Assembly: GCF_040050925.1 (NCBI RefSeq)
Contig: NZ_CP157390.1
Location: 2,108,001-2,172,000 of the forward strand
DNA from: Leifsonia sp. NPDC080035
GTDB taxonomy: Bacteria; Actinomycetota; Actinomycetes; Actinomycetales; Microbacteriaceae
Reading direction: 5' to 3'
Length of the DNA: 64,000 nucleotides
Under the pieces are notes generated by a model that was not told the DNA's origin, made no database searches, and saw only the letters and a program-made list of their open reading frames with translations. Made by a program: the position numbers and the translations under genes. Every line of letters begins with the position of its first letter. Within the stretch, counting starts at the first letter, position 1. Of this stretch, positions 51,207 to 59,491 are shown piece after piece.

Positions 51207-51415
51207 CAGCGCCACCATCCCTTTCCGAACTCGTCCGCGAACTGATCGAAGAACTTCCGTGCGGTGACGTCGTCGATTTCGGCGTGCCGGCTGAGCGTCG
51301 ACCGGGTGCTTCCGATGGTGATGCCGGTGTGGTTCGTCAATTCCTGTTCAGAGTACGAAACACCGCTCGCTCTGGCCTGCGCCTTCAGCCGCTTGAGGAC
51401 GTCCCTACGTTTCAT
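51206..51415 (-). CDS. HicA-like toxin, 69 aa
   Basis: This small basic protein has the HicA fold: MKRRDVLKRLKAQARASG start, the TNHTGITIG segment holding the putative catalytic histidine, SRHAEIDDVTARKFF and the C-terminal WWR. HicA proteins are mRNA-cleaving ribonucleases that bind RNA through a dsRBD-like fold. Start at 51415; a TATACT -10 ends 2 bases before the ATG, so translation may be leaderless or nearly so. Confidence 0.78.
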   Translation of the reverse strand: MKRRDVLKRLKAQARASGVSYSEQELTNHTGITIGSTRSTLSRHAEIDDVTARKFFDQFADEFGKGWWR

Positions 51416-51424
51416 CAGTATAGT

Positions 51425-51465
51425 CTAGACAGACTAGACAAAACAAGTAAATCCCGGGCTAGACA
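51425..51465. promoter_or_regulatory. Three CTAGACA repeats before the hicA-like gene
   Basis: CTAGACA occurs at 51425-51431, 51434-51440 and 51459-51465. On the minus strand they read TGTCTAG, the first two 9 bases apart, one helical-turn-related step, and overlap the -35/-10 area of the toxin gene. Likely operator of the antitoxin's helix-turn-helix. Confidence 0.6.
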
Positions 51466-51507
51466 CTCTGGTGGCCGGCGCGCGGCCGCGATATTCTCTG
51501 GTGCCCG

Positions 51508-51723
51508 TTACGTGTCCTCGCGCAGCTCCCGCTTCACGTCGTGCTCGACGAGCACGGGGACGAAGTCGCGCACCGGGGCGCCGTCGAAGTCGTGATGCCG
51601 CTGTTCGACGAGCTCGTCGATGCGGTCCCTGTCGACCTCGGGGAACCGGTCGGCCAGGCGGTCGGCCGCGTGCTCCACGGCGACGTCCTCTTCTGAGCGT
51701 GCGTTGTCGTTGGGGGTCTCCAT
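51508..51723 (-). CDS. Three-helix-bundle dimerisation domain protein, copy 1
   Basis: This 71-aa acidic protein reads VEHAADRLADRFPEVDRDR, IDELVEQRHHDFDGAPVRDFV and PVLVEHDVKREL. It matches the three-helix-bundle dimerisation family and is about 60% identical in aligned segments to the product at 51849-52049. Function unknown. A weak GGA lies before the ATG. Between the two copies lies a long hairpin. Confidence 0.72.
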   Translation of the reverse strand: METPNDNARSEEDVAVEHAADRLADRFPEVDRDRIDELVEQRHHDFDGAPVRDFVPVLVEHDVKRELREDT

Positions 51724-51772
51724 GCCGGCATCATCCACCGGGCGCGGCGATGCGTCCAGTGCGCGGACGGGT

Positions 51773-51829
51773 CGAGCGGTCGCGACACGCCGTGTCGATC
51801 GCCCGGACACGGCGTGTCGCGACCGTTCG
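51773..51829. repeat. 24-base hairpin between the tandem small genes
   Basis: Left arm GGTCGCGACACGCCGTGTC (51778-51796) and its perfect complement (51806-51824) enclose GATCGCCCG; the stem extends five bases further with one G-U pair. The core CGACACGCCG recurs at 35791-35800. It may be a terminator or a dispersed palindromic element. Confidence 0.65.
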
Positions 51830-51848
51830 CGGCCGGCCCGGCGCCGGG

Positions 51849-52049
51849 TCAGAGCTCGCCGGCGATGATGTCCTTCCGCACGTCGTGCTCGACGAGCACG
51901 GGGACGAAGTCGCGCACGTGAGCGCCCGCGTAACCGGCGTGCCGCGTGCGGACGAGTTCGTCGATGCGCTCCCGGGCGACATCCGGGAAGCGCTCGGCGA
52001 GCCGATCCGCCGCGTGCTGGACGGCGATCAGCTCCTCGTCACTGGTCAT
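51849..52049 (-). CDS. Three-helix-bundle dimerisation domain protein, copy 2
   Basis: This 66-aa product reads VQHAADRLAERFPDVARER, IDELVRTRHAGYAGAHVRDF and VPVLVEHDVRKDI, clearly a duplicate of copy 1 downstream. Start at 52049 gives MTSDEELI; an ATG at 52067 is an alternative. Neither has a clear ribosome-binding site. It is divergent from the phzF gene by 35 bases. Confidence 0.7.
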   Translation of the reverse strand: MTSDEELIAVQHAADRLAERFPDVARERIDELVRTRHAGYAGAHVRDFVPVLVEHDVRKDIIAGEL

Positions 52050-52084
52050 GGCGGGATTATCGACCATCGTGCCAGGCTGGGGGA

Positions 52085-52783
52085 ATGGACGATGTGATCG
52101 AAGTCGTTGTCGTGCGCGTTTTCACCGACGACAGAGGAGCGAACGGGAACGAGCTGGGGATCGTGTTCGGCTCCGCGGTGACGGAACGACGGGAGCAGGA
52201 GATCGCCACCGCCCTCGGCTTCAGCGAGACCGTGTTCGTCGACGAGCTGGATGAGGCGGGACGCTTCGCGGCGATCCGCATCTTCACCCCGGCGAAGGAG
52301 CTCCCGTTCGCCGGGCACCCGAGCGTCGGCACGGCGTGGTGGCTGGCCGACCGGCGGACCCCGGTGGACGTGCTGCGCGAGCGCGCGGGCGACGTCCCTG
52401 TCACCGTCGACGACGACGGAGCCACGGTCTGGATCGAGGCCCGCGCCGAGTGGACGCCGCAGTTCGAATGGCTGCCCCTCGCGTCGCCGGCGGATGTGGA
52501 TGCGCTCGATCCGCTCGCCTTCTCCTCCGGTCAGCACTGCGCGTACGCGTGGATCGACGAGGCGGAGGGCCGCCTGCGCGCCAGGATGTTCGCGCCGGAG
52601 ATGGGGATCATCGAGGACGAGGCGACCGGCGCCGCGGCCGTCGCGGTCACGGCGAGGCTCGGCCGCGGCCTGCGGATCAGCCAGGGCGAGGGTTCCGAGC
52701 TCGTGACCGAGCCGCTCGGCGACGGCCGCATCCGGGTCGGCGGCCGCACCGTCTACGACCGCACCATCGACGCGACGCTGTGA
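52085..52783 (+). CDS. PhzF family isomerase-like protein
   Basis: This 232-aa protein has the PhzF/diaminopimelate-epimerase fold: GNELGIVF at the N-terminal domain, the catalytic-type glutamate E48 in GFSETVF, FTPAKELPFAGHPSVGTA and the C-terminal DEATGAAAVAV. PhzF isomerises a dihydro-anthranilate intermediate in phenazine synthesis, but no other phz genes are present, so the substrate is unknown. The stop overlaps the next GTG start (GTGA). Confidence 0.85.
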   Translation: MDDVIEVVVVRVFTDDRGANGNELGIVFGSAVTERREQEIATALGFSETVFVDELDEAGRFAAIRIFTPAKELPFAGHPSVGTAWWLADRRTPVDVLRERAGDVPVTVDDDGATVWIEARAEWTPQFEWLPLASPADVDALDPLAFSSGQHCAYAWIDEAEGRLRARMFAPEMGIIEDEATGAAAVAVTARLGRGLRISQGEGSELVTEPLGDGRIRVGGRTVYDRTIDATL

Positions 52784-53673
52784 GCGCGGCACCGCAGAGC
52801 ATCCCGGTCGGTGAGCCGGGCGAGGGCCCGTACGGCGTCGCGGCGACCGCTGACGGCGCCGTCTGGTTCACCCTTGTGCACGGCGGGCGTGTCGGTCGCA
52901 GGGATGCGGACGGGTCCGTCGCGTTCCTCGCGCTCGGCGAGGGCTCGCAGCCGTCGGTCGTCGCACCGGCGACCGAGTCCACGGTGTGGGTCACCGACAC
53001 GACCGGCGATCGGCTGCTGCACGTCGGCCCGGAGCCGGCGTTGATCGGCGAGATCCCGGTGCCGACCGCGGACGCTCAGCCGTTCGGCGTCGTCGCCCCC
53101 GGTGACGGGACCGCCTGGTTCACCGAGCTCGGCGCCGACGCGCTGGGGCGGGTGGACATCCTCGGTCGCGTCGACGAGTTCCCGGTCGGGCGGCCCGGTT
53201 CGTTCGTGTCCATGGTCGCCGCGTCCGGTGACGACATCTGGTTCACGCTCAATGCGGCGGCGTCGCTCGGGCAGGTGCGCGGCGGCGACGCCGCGATCGA
53301 GTTCACGGAGCTGCCGGAGGGGTCCGGTCCCGTCGGTCTCGCCGTCGCCGAGGACGGCGCGGTGTGGGTCGCGCTGATCAACGCCGGCGCGCTCGCGCGG
53401 CGCGGCCGGGACGGCACGGTGGCGATCGTGCCTCTCGGCGAGGGCTCGCGGCCGCACGCCGTCGCGCCGGACGCGAACGGCGGGGTGTGGGCGAGCCTCT
53501 GGGGCGCGGATGCGCTGGCGCACGTCACCGCGGACGGCGGGGTGACCATCCACCCGCTGCCCGGCGGCGTGGACGAGCCGCACGGCATCGCGGTCGCGGC
53601 CGACGGGAGCGTGTGGTCGGCCGCGGAATCGGGCGCCCTGGTGGTCATCCCGCCGGACTCACCGGCCGCCTGA
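52780..53673 (+). CDS. Virginiamycin B lyase-like beta-propeller protein
   Basis: This 297-aa protein has six or seven propeller repeats, each with a DG-x-(V/A/I)-W-(F/V) strand: GAVWFTLVHGG, STVWVTDTTGD, GTAWFTELGAD, DDIWFTLNAAA, GAVWVALINAG, GGVWASLWGAD and GSVWSAAESG. The arrangement resembles virginiamycin B lyase, which opens the streptogramin B ring, but I cannot verify the family's catalytic histidine and glutamate, so antibiotic resistance should not be assumed. It is coupled to phzF. Confidence 0.72.
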   Translation: MSAAPQSIPVGEPGEGPYGVAATADGAVWFTLVHGGRVGRRDADGSVAFLALGEGSQPSVVAPATESTVWVTDTTGDRLLHVGPEPALIGEIPVPTADAQPFGVVAPGDGTAWFTELGADALGRVDILGRVDEFPVGRPGSFVSMVAASGDDIWFTLNAAASLGQVRGGDAAIEFTELPEGSGPVGLAVAEDGAVWVALINAGALARRGRDGTVAIVPLGEGSRPHAVAPDANGGVWASLWGADALAHVTADGGVTIHPLPGGVDEPHGIAVAADGSVWSAAESGALVVIPPDSPAA

Positions 53674-53713
53674 CCTCGGCCACCGCCGTCGAGTACGCGG
53701 AAAGTGGCCCGAA

Positions 53714-53752
53714 AACCGTCGAGTACGCAGAGGATCTGCGTACTCGACGGTT
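53714..53752. terminator. Perfect 18-base hairpin between convergent genes
   Basis: AACCGTCGAGTACGCAGA (53714-53731), loop GGA and the exact complement (53735-53752). An imperfect extra copy of the left arm lies at about 53689-53702. It lies between the lyase-like and catalase genes and has only a short TT at the end. Confidence 0.75.
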
Positions 53753-53767
53753 GGGGACGGGGCGGTG

Positions 53768-55261
53768 TTACTCGCCGACGCCCACGTACTCGGCCGCCTG
53801 GTCGGGGTCGGCGACGTCGGACTCGAGGCGGGCGCGGAGGGCCTGGCCGAGGTTCGCGTCCACGTTCGTCCAGTACTGGACCGCGCGCTCGCGGATCTCG
53901 TCGCTCTTCACGCCGCCGACGGCTCCCGCGATCGTGTCGAGGAAGCGCTCCTTGGCCGCGTCGTCGTAGACGTCGCGGTACAGAGTCCCGGCCTGGCCGA
54001 AGTCGTCGTCCTCGGCGTGCAGGGTCGCCGCGGCGCGGACGAGCTCGCCGTCGGTCTCCCACGAGCCCTCGCCGGCGGCCGCCGGGTCGGCCGTCGGGCC
54101 GCCGAACGAGTTCGGCGCGTAGACGGGTGCGGACGCCGGCTTGAACCCGTGGCGGGCCGCGCCGTCCTGCGAGTAGTTGTGCACCGGGGCGACCGGCGCG
54201 TTCACCGGCAGCTCGTTGTAGTTGGTGCCGACCCGGTAGCGCTGCGCGTCCGGGTAGGAGAAGACACGCGCCATCAGCATCTTGTCCGGGCTGATGTCGA
54301 TGCCGGGCACCGTGTTGGCGGGCGAGAACGCGGCCTGCTCGATCTGCGCGAAGAAGTTCTCCGGGTTCTCGTTCAGGGTGTGGACGCCGAGCTCGATCAG
54401 CGGGTAGTCCGCGTGCGGCCAGACCTTCGTGAGGTCGAACGGGTTGAACCGGTAGGTCTTCGCGTCCTCGTACGGCATGATCTGCACGGACACCGTCCAC
54501 GACGGGAACTCGCCGCGCTCGATGGCCTCGTACAGGTCGCGGCGGTAGTAGTCCGCGTCCTCGCCGGCGATGCGCTCCGCCTCGGCGCCGTGCATCTCCT
54601 CGTTGCCCTGGTGTGCGTGGAAGTGGTACTTCACCCAGAACCGCTGGCCGGCCTCGTTGATCCACTGGTAGGTGTGCGAGCCGTAGCCGGGCATGGTGCG
54701 CCACGAGCGCGGCAGGCCGCGGTCGCCCATGAGGTAGGTGACCTGGTGCGCGGACTCGGGGGACAGCGTCCAGAAGTCCCACTGCATGTCGGCGTCGCGC
54801 AGGCCGGAGCCGGGCAGGCGCTTCTGCGAGTGGATGAAGTCGGGGAACTTGATGCCGTCGCGGATGAAGAAGACGGGGGTGTTGTTGCCGACGATGTCGT
54901 AGTTGCCCTCGGTCGTGTAGAACTTCACCGAGAAGCCGCGGACGTCGCGCCAGGTGTCGGGCGAGCCCTGCTCGCCGGCGACCGACGAGAACCGCTGCAC
55001 CGTGCGGGTCTTCGTGCCGGGCTGGAACACCGCGGCCTTCGTGTACGCTGTCACGTTGCCGGTGACGACGAACTCGCCGAACGCACCGCCTCCCTTGGCG
55101 TGAACGATCCGCTCCGGGATCCGCTCGCGGTTGAACTGCGCCAGCTTCTCCACCAGGTAGCGGTCGTGCAGCGCGGTGACGCCGTCCGCACCCGTGGTCA
55201 ACGAGTGCGCGTCGCTGCCGACCGGCGTCCCGGTCTGCGTGGTCGTGTGGTTCTCGGACAT
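53768..55261 (-). CDS. katA: Monofunctional heme catalase
   Basis: This 497-aa catalase breaks H2O2 to water and oxygen. The distal histidine lies in ERIVHAKGGGAFGEF, the distal asparagine in GNNTPVFFIRD, and the heme-ligand tyrosine in RVFSYPDAQRYRVG. The length places it with small-subunit (clade 3) catalases. AGGAG precedes the ATG at 55261. It is the second gene of an operon with fur, 13 bases after that gene's stop, so it is controlled by peroxide or iron through the Fur box. Confidence 0.95.
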   Translation of the reverse strand: MSENHTTTQTGTPVGSDAHSLTTGADGVTALHDRYLVEKLAQFNRERIPERIVHAKGGGAFGEFVVTGNVTAYTKAAVFQPGTKTRTVQRFSSVAGEQGSPDTWRDVRGFSVKFYTTEGNYDIVGNNTPVFFIRDGIKFPDFIHSQKRLPGSGLRDADMQWDFWTLSPESAHQVTYLMGDRGLPRSWRTMPGYGSHTYQWINEAGQRFWVKYHFHAHQGNEEMHGAEAERIAGEDADYYRRDLYEAIERGEFPSWTVSVQIMPYEDAKTYRFNPFDLTKVWPHADYPLIELGVHTLNENPENFFAQIEQAAFSPANTVPGIDISPDKMLMARVFSYPDAQRYRVGTNYNELPVNAPVAPVHNYSQDGAARHGFKPASAPVYAPNSFGGPTADPAAAGEGSWETDGELVRAAATLHAEDDDFGQAGTLYRDVYDDAAKERFLDTIAGAVGGVKSDEIRERAVQYWTNVDANLGQALRARLESDVADPDQAAEYVGVGE

Positions 55262-55274
55262 GGTTCTCCTCACC

Positions 55275-55721
55275 TCATTCGGCGCGCGACGGGGCTTTCG
55301 CCGCGCGCTCCTGACAGGACGGGCACAGCCCCCAGAAGGTCACCTCCGCCGTACTCACCGCGTACCCCGACGCATCCGAGGGATGCAGGCAGGGCGCATC
55401 GCCGACGACGCAGTCGACGTCCGCCACCGCGCCGCACGATGTGCAGACGATGTGGTGGTGGTTGTCGCCGATCCGCCGCTCGTAGAGAGCGGGGGAGTGC
55501 GCCGGCTCGATCCGCCGGAGCAGACCGGCGGCGGTGAGATCGCCCAGGACGTTGTGGACGTTCTGGATCGAGGTCCCCGGCAGCGCCGGGAGGACCGTGC
55601 GGTAAACCGTGTCGGCGTCCGCGTGGGGGTGCGCGTCGAGCGCATCGAGGACGGCGAGCCGCCCCTGCGTGACCCGCAGACCGGCGGCGCGCAGTGCGTC
55701 CTCCAGCCGTGCCGTGTCCAT
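55275..55721 (-). CDS. Fur family peroxide regulator (FurA/CatR-like)
   Basis: This 148-aa metalloregulator has the winged-helix LRVTQGRLAVLDALDAHPHADADTVYR in part, the histidine-rich metal site RIGDNHHHIVCTSCG, and a second C-x-x-C (CPSCQ) that probably binds structural zinc. In actinobacteria furA/catR genes sit upstream of a catalase gene and repress it until oxidised. The Fur box lies across the promoter, so it also controls itself. Start at 55721. Confidence 0.9.
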   Translation of the reverse strand: MDTARLEDALRAAGLRVTQGRLAVLDALDAHPHADADTVYRTVLPALPGTSIQNVHNVLGDLTAAGLLRRIEPAHSPALYERRIGDNHHHIVCTSCGAVADVDCVVGDAPCLHPSDASGYAVSTAEVTFWGLCPSCQERAAKAPSRAE

Positions 55722-55742
55722 GCCTTCGAGGCTATCGGGTTG

Positions 55743-55759
55743 TTTTGAATGAATCAAAA
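55743..55759 (-). promoter_or_regulatory. Fur box of the fur-katA operon
   Basis: TTTTGA-ATGAA-TCAAAA is a perfect 6-base inverted repeat with 5-base spacer, 22 bases before the fur start and over the expected -35. It overlaps the stop of the upstream small gene (TCA at 55754). Confidence 0.75.
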
Positions 55760-56176
55760 ATCGAGAGCACTGCCGGGAGTGTCGGAGAACGGATCGAACG
55801 AGGTGTCCACCGCCGAGTGCGTCGCCTGGGCGGACATGTCGGCGCCGCTGGTGGCGAGCGCGACGGCTCCGACGCTGCCGACGGTCAGGACGCCCGCCAG
55901 CGCGAGACCGGCGAGCAGCGCGGTCGCGAAGCCGGCCTCGCCGCCGGTGAGCCGGGTCAGCAGGCTGCGGCGCGGGGGAGTCGCGGCGGTCTCGGTGCCG
56001 TCGATCAGGTCGGCGACGAGCACGTCCAGCTGGGCGGGCGTCAACTGCTCGAAGGCGGCGACCTGCGCGCGGTCGATGCGGCGCCGGTCGGCGCTCGAGG
56101 CGAGCTCGACGTAGGAGGAGAGCGCCTCCCGGTCGGCGCGGGAGCGGTGGATGCGGGTGCTTCGCTTCGTGGTCAC
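55754..56176 (-). CDS. Hypothetical membrane protein, 140 aa
   Basis: The product has a basic, helical N-terminal half (RADREALSSYVELASSADRRR in part, RAQVAAFEQLTPAQLDVLV) and one predicted membrane helix (FATALLAGLALAGVLTVGSVGAVAL in part), then a short acidic tail FDPFSDTPGSALDF. I do not recognise a family. No ATG is available; GTG at 56176 is used (TTG at 56212 is another option). Its stop lies inside the Fur box, so it overlaps the regulatory region of fur-katA. Confidence 0.6.
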   Translation of the reverse strand: MTTKRSTRIHRSRADREALSSYVELASSADRRRIDRAQVAAFEQLTPAQLDVLVADLIDGTETAATPPRRSLLTRLTGGEAGFATALLAGLALAGVLTVGSVGAVALATSGADMSAQATHSAVDTSFDPFSDTPGSALDF

Positions 56177-56235
56177 GTAACCATTCTGAACGGTGACGAA
56201 CGTCTGGCGCAAGACCCGATAACTATTTCGACAGG

Positions 56236-56586
56236 TTATGCACTGCGCAGGATGGATTCCATCCGCTTGCCGCGCGCGACCTCGTCCACGAGCTTGTCCA
56301 TGTAGCGGATGCGCTGCATCAGCGGATCCTGGATCTCCTCCACGCGCACGCCGCAGATCATCCCGGTGATCAGTGCGGCGTCGGGGTTCATGGCGGGGGC
56401 CTCGGCGAAGAACGCCCGCAAGTCCCTGCCGTCGTCGATCGCATCGCGGAGCCCCGCGTCGTCGTAGCCGGTCAGCCAGCGGATGACCGTGTCGACATCC
56501 TCCTCGCTCCTGCCCTTCCGCTCCGCCTTCGCGACGTACAGCGGGTGGATCTTGGCGAAGCTCATGCCGAAGAGCCTGTCGCTCAT
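56236..56586 (-). CDS. DUF2200 family protein
   Basis: This 116-aa protein reads MSFAKIHPLYVAKAERKG, then RWLTGYDDAGLRDAI, FFAEAPAMNPDAALITGMICGV and RIRYMDKLVDEVARGK, the pattern of DUF2200 (PF09966). Function unknown. GGGAGG lies 4 bases before the ATG. It is divergent from the antiporter gene. Confidence 0.85.
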   Translation of the reverse strand: MSDRLFGMSFAKIHPLYVAKAERKGRSEEDVDTVIRWLTGYDDAGLRDAIDDGRDLRAFFAEAPAMNPDAALITGMICGVRVEEIQDPLMQRIRYMDKLVDEVARGKRMESILRSA

Positions 56587-56704
56587 GGTGCCTCCCTCGA
56601 CCCCACCAGGGTACCGCCGCGATTTGCGTCCTAGCAGGGGCGCCCGCGTGTGTGAAAGGGTGGCACCGAATCGGTTGCTACTCGGGTTTCGGGAGGCGGA
56701 CGGG

Positions 56705-58156
56705 ATGACGAAGCAGGCCACGGAGACGCGGACCTCCGCGTCGACACCCGCCAAACTCTCCCTGATCACGATGACCGGCATGGTCGTCGGGTCGATGGTC
56801 GGCGCCGGGGTGTTCTCGCTCCCGCGCCGCTTCGCTCAGGAGACGGGGGTCGCCGGGGCGCTGATCGCGTGGACGATCGCCGGCGTCGGGATGCTGATGC
56901 TCGCGTTCGTGTTCCAGCTGCTGGCCAACCGCAAGCCCCAGCTCGACGCGGGCGTCTTCGCCTACGCGAAGGCGGGATTCGGCGAGTACCTGGGGTTCTT
57001 CTCGGCCTTCGGCTACTGGGCCAGCGCCTCCGTCGGCCTGGTCTTCTACTGGGTCTTCATCATGTCGACGATCGGCGCCGTCGTCCCGGCATTCGGCGAC
57101 GGCGACACGATCATCGCGATCGCGATCTCCTCGGCCGCCCTCTGGGGCTTCTACTTCCTGATCCGAAGGGGGATCAAGGAGGCCGCGGCGATCAACCGCA
57201 TCGTCACCGTCGCGAAGCTGGTCCCGATCGTGGTGTTCGTCCTCCTCGCGCTCTTCGTGCTGAAGCCGGACGTGTTCGCGGCGAACTGGGGCGGCGCCGA
57301 TTACGCCGGCTCGCTCTTCGACCAGGTGCGTAACACCATGCTGGTGACGGTCTTCGTCTTCCTCGGTGTGGAGGGCGCGAGCACGTACTCCCGGCACGCC
57401 AAGCGCAGGCAGGATGTCGGCCGGGCGACCATCCTCGGCTTCGTGAGCGTCTTCGCGGTCTTCGCCTCGGTGACGATCGTCTCCTACGGGGTGCTCCCGA
57501 TGGCGGACATCGCGAAGCTCCGCCAGCCGTCGATGGCCGGCGTGCTGGAGGCCGCGGTCGGCCCGTGGGGCGCCTGGTTCGTGAGCATCGGCCTGATCGT
57601 GTCGGTGCTCGGCGCCTACCTCGCCTGGTCGCTGATGGCGGCGGAGGTGCTGTTCGTCGCGGCGAAGGACCACGACATGCCTCGCGTGTTCGCCCGGTCG
57701 AACGCGCAGGACGTGCCCGTGGCCGCGCTCCTGCTGACGGCGATCTTCGTGCAGGCCGTCCTCGTCGTCATCTACTTCGCGCAGGACGCGCTCAACCTGG
57801 CACTCGACCTCACCAGTGCGCTCACCCTGATCCCGTTCTTCCTCGCGGCGCTGTATGGACTGAAGCTCGTGATCACGCGGGAGACGTACGACGAGTCACC
57901 GCGCGGCTGGGGCCGCGACCTGGTGGTGGTCGTCCTCGCGACCGTCTACACCGCGTTCCTGCTGTTCGCGGCCGGGCTCACGTTCGTGCTCCTGTCGTTC
58001 ATCATCTACGCGCCGGCGACGATCCTGTTCGTGATGGTGCGACGGGAGCAAGGGCGGCGGTGGTTCAGTGGGCGGGAGATCGTGATCCTCGTCGTCTCGA
58101 TCGCCGGCGCGATCGCCGGGATCGTCGCGCTCTCGGTCGGCTGGATCCGGCTGTGA
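56705..58156 (+). CDS. Basic amino acid/polyamine antiporter (ArcD-like, APC family)
   Basis: This 483-aa permease has about 12 predicted helices. VVGSMVGAGVFSLP at the first helix and the FVFLGVEGASTYSRHAKRRQDVG segment are characteristic of the arginine/ornithine and polyamine antiporter branch. Next to arginine deiminase it most likely exchanges arginine for ornithine or citrulline. GGGAGG lies 8 bases before the ATG. The gap to arcA is 80 bases with no terminator visible. Confidence 0.87.
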   Translation: MTKQATETRTSASTPAKLSLITMTGMVVGSMVGAGVFSLPRRFAQETGVAGALIAWTIAGVGMLMLAFVFQLLANRKPQLDAGVFAYAKAGFGEYLGFFSAFGYWASASVGLVFYWVFIMSTIGAVVPAFGDGDTIIAIAISSAALWGFYFLIRRGIKEAAAINRIVTVAKLVPIVVFVLLALFVLKPDVFAANWGGADYAGSLFDQVRNTMLVTVFVFLGVEGASTYSRHAKRRQDVGRATILGFVSVFAVFASVTIVSYGVLPMADIAKLRQPSMAGVLEAAVGPWGAWFVSIGLIVSVLGAYLAWSLMAAEVLFVAAKDHDMPRVFARSNAQDVPVAALLLTAIFVQAVLVVIYFAQDALNLALDLTSALTLIPFFLAALYGLKLVITRETYDESPRGWGRDLVVVVLATVYTAFLLFAAGLTFVLLSFIIYAPATILFVMVRREQGRRWFSGREIVILVVSIAGAIAGIVALSVGWIRL

Positions 58157-58236
58157 GGCACGGACCGGGGGACGACACGGCCGGGACGACGGCAGGGTCG
58201 GTACACACTGAGCCAGGACAAGGGGAAGGGCGACAG

Positions 58237-59481
58237 ATGACGGAGACGACGTTCGGTGTCCACTCGGAGGTGGGGCAGCTGCGGCGTGTGCTCGTCGCCG
58301 CCCCGGGGCTCGCGCACCACCGGCTGACGCCGACGAACGCCGATGAGCTGCTGTTCGACGACGTGCTCTGGGTCGAGAACGCGAAACGCGACCACGCCGC
58401 GTTCGTGGCGGACCTGCGCTCCAACGGGGTGGACGTGCTCGAACTCCACGAGGTGCTCGCCGAGACGATGGCGCAGCCCGGCGCGAGGGACTGGCTGCTC
58501 GACCGCAAGGTGGTGCCGAACCGGGTGGGCCTCGGGCTGGTGGAGGGCACCCGCGCCTTCCTCGACGCCCTGCCGGACGACCGGCTGGCCGAGCTCCTGA
58601 TCGGCGGGATGTCGACACTCGACCTCCCCGAGGACTACCGCACCGGCTACATCTCCCTCGCCCGAGAGTCGACGGGCGTACGCGAGTACCTGATGCCTCC
58701 GCTTCCGAACACCCTGTACACCCGCGACACGACGTGCTGGATCTACGGCGGCGTGACGCTGAACCCGCTCTACTGGCCGGCGCGTCACGACGAGACGCTG
58801 CTCATGAAGGCGGTCTACCGGTTCCACCCTGCGTTCGCCGGTGCGACCGTGTGGTGGGGCGACCCCGAGCTGGACTGGGGGCAGTCCACGCTGGAGGGCG
58901 GCGATGTGATGCCCGTCGGCAACGGGGCGGTCCTGATCGGCATGAGCGAGCGGACCTCCCGCCAGGCGATCACGCAGGCGGCGGCGGCCCTGTTCGACGC
59001 CGGAGCCGCCGAGCAGGTCATAGTGGCCGCCATGCCGAAGCTGCGCTCCGCGATGCACCTGGACACCGTCTTCACGTTCGCCGATCGCGACCTCGTGACC
59101 CTCTACCCGGAGATCATGGATCGCGTGCACACGTTCACGCTCCGCCCGGGCGACGGCGCGTCTCCGGTCGACGTCCGGGACGAGGGCGACCGTGCGTTCG
59201 TCGACGTCGTCGCCTCCGCCCTCGGCCTCCCGCGCCTGCGGGTGATCGAGACGGCGGGCGACAACTACGAGAGCGAACGCCAGCAGTGGGACAGCGGCAA
59301 CAACGCGGTGGCCCTGCGCCCGGGCGTCGTCTACGCCTACGACCGCAACACCGCGACGAATGAGGCCCTGCGCCGCGCGGGCGTGGAGGTCATCCCGATC
59401 GTCGGCGCCGAGCTCGGGCGCGGACGCGGAGGCGGGCACTGCATGACCTGCCCGCTGCTGCGCGACCCCGTGGACTTCTGA
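58237..59481 (+). CDS. arcA: Arginine deiminase
   Basis: This 414-aa enzyme converts arginine to citrulline and ammonia. The catalytic cysteine is C402 in GGGHCMTCPLLRDP; other conserved motifs are FTRD-like YTRDTTCWIYGG, EGGDVMPVG and HLDTVFTF. With the antiporter it can import arginine and release ammonia for acid tolerance. Ornithine carbamoyltransferase and carbamate kinase, needed for ATP production, are not in the window, so the full ADI pathway is not shown here. Confidence 0.93.
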   Translation: MTETTFGVHSEVGQLRRVLVAAPGLAHHRLTPTNADELLFDDVLWVENAKRDHAAFVADLRSNGVDVLELHEVLAETMAQPGARDWLLDRKVVPNRVGLGLVEGTRAFLDALPDDRLAELLIGGMSTLDLPEDYRTGYISLARESTGVREYLMPPLPNTLYTRDTTCWIYGGVTLNPLYWPARHDETLLMKAVYRFHPAFAGATVWWGDPELDWGQSTLEGGDVMPVGNGAVLIGMSERTSRQAITQAAAALFDAGAAEQVIVAAMPKLRSAMHLDTVFTFADRDLVTLYPEIMDRVHTFTLRPGDGASPVDVRDEGDRAFVDVVASALGLPRLRVIETAGDNYESERQQWDSGNNAVALRPGVVYAYDRNTATNEALRRAGVEVIPIVGAELGRGRGGGHCMTCPLLRDPVDF

Positions 59482-59491
59482 CGCCGCCGGC

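Noticed and set aside
52780..53673. Calling the beta-propeller gene a streptogramin resistance determinant
   Set aside because: Repeat architecture fits virginiamycin B lyase, but the catalytic residues could not be verified; many related proteins have other roles.
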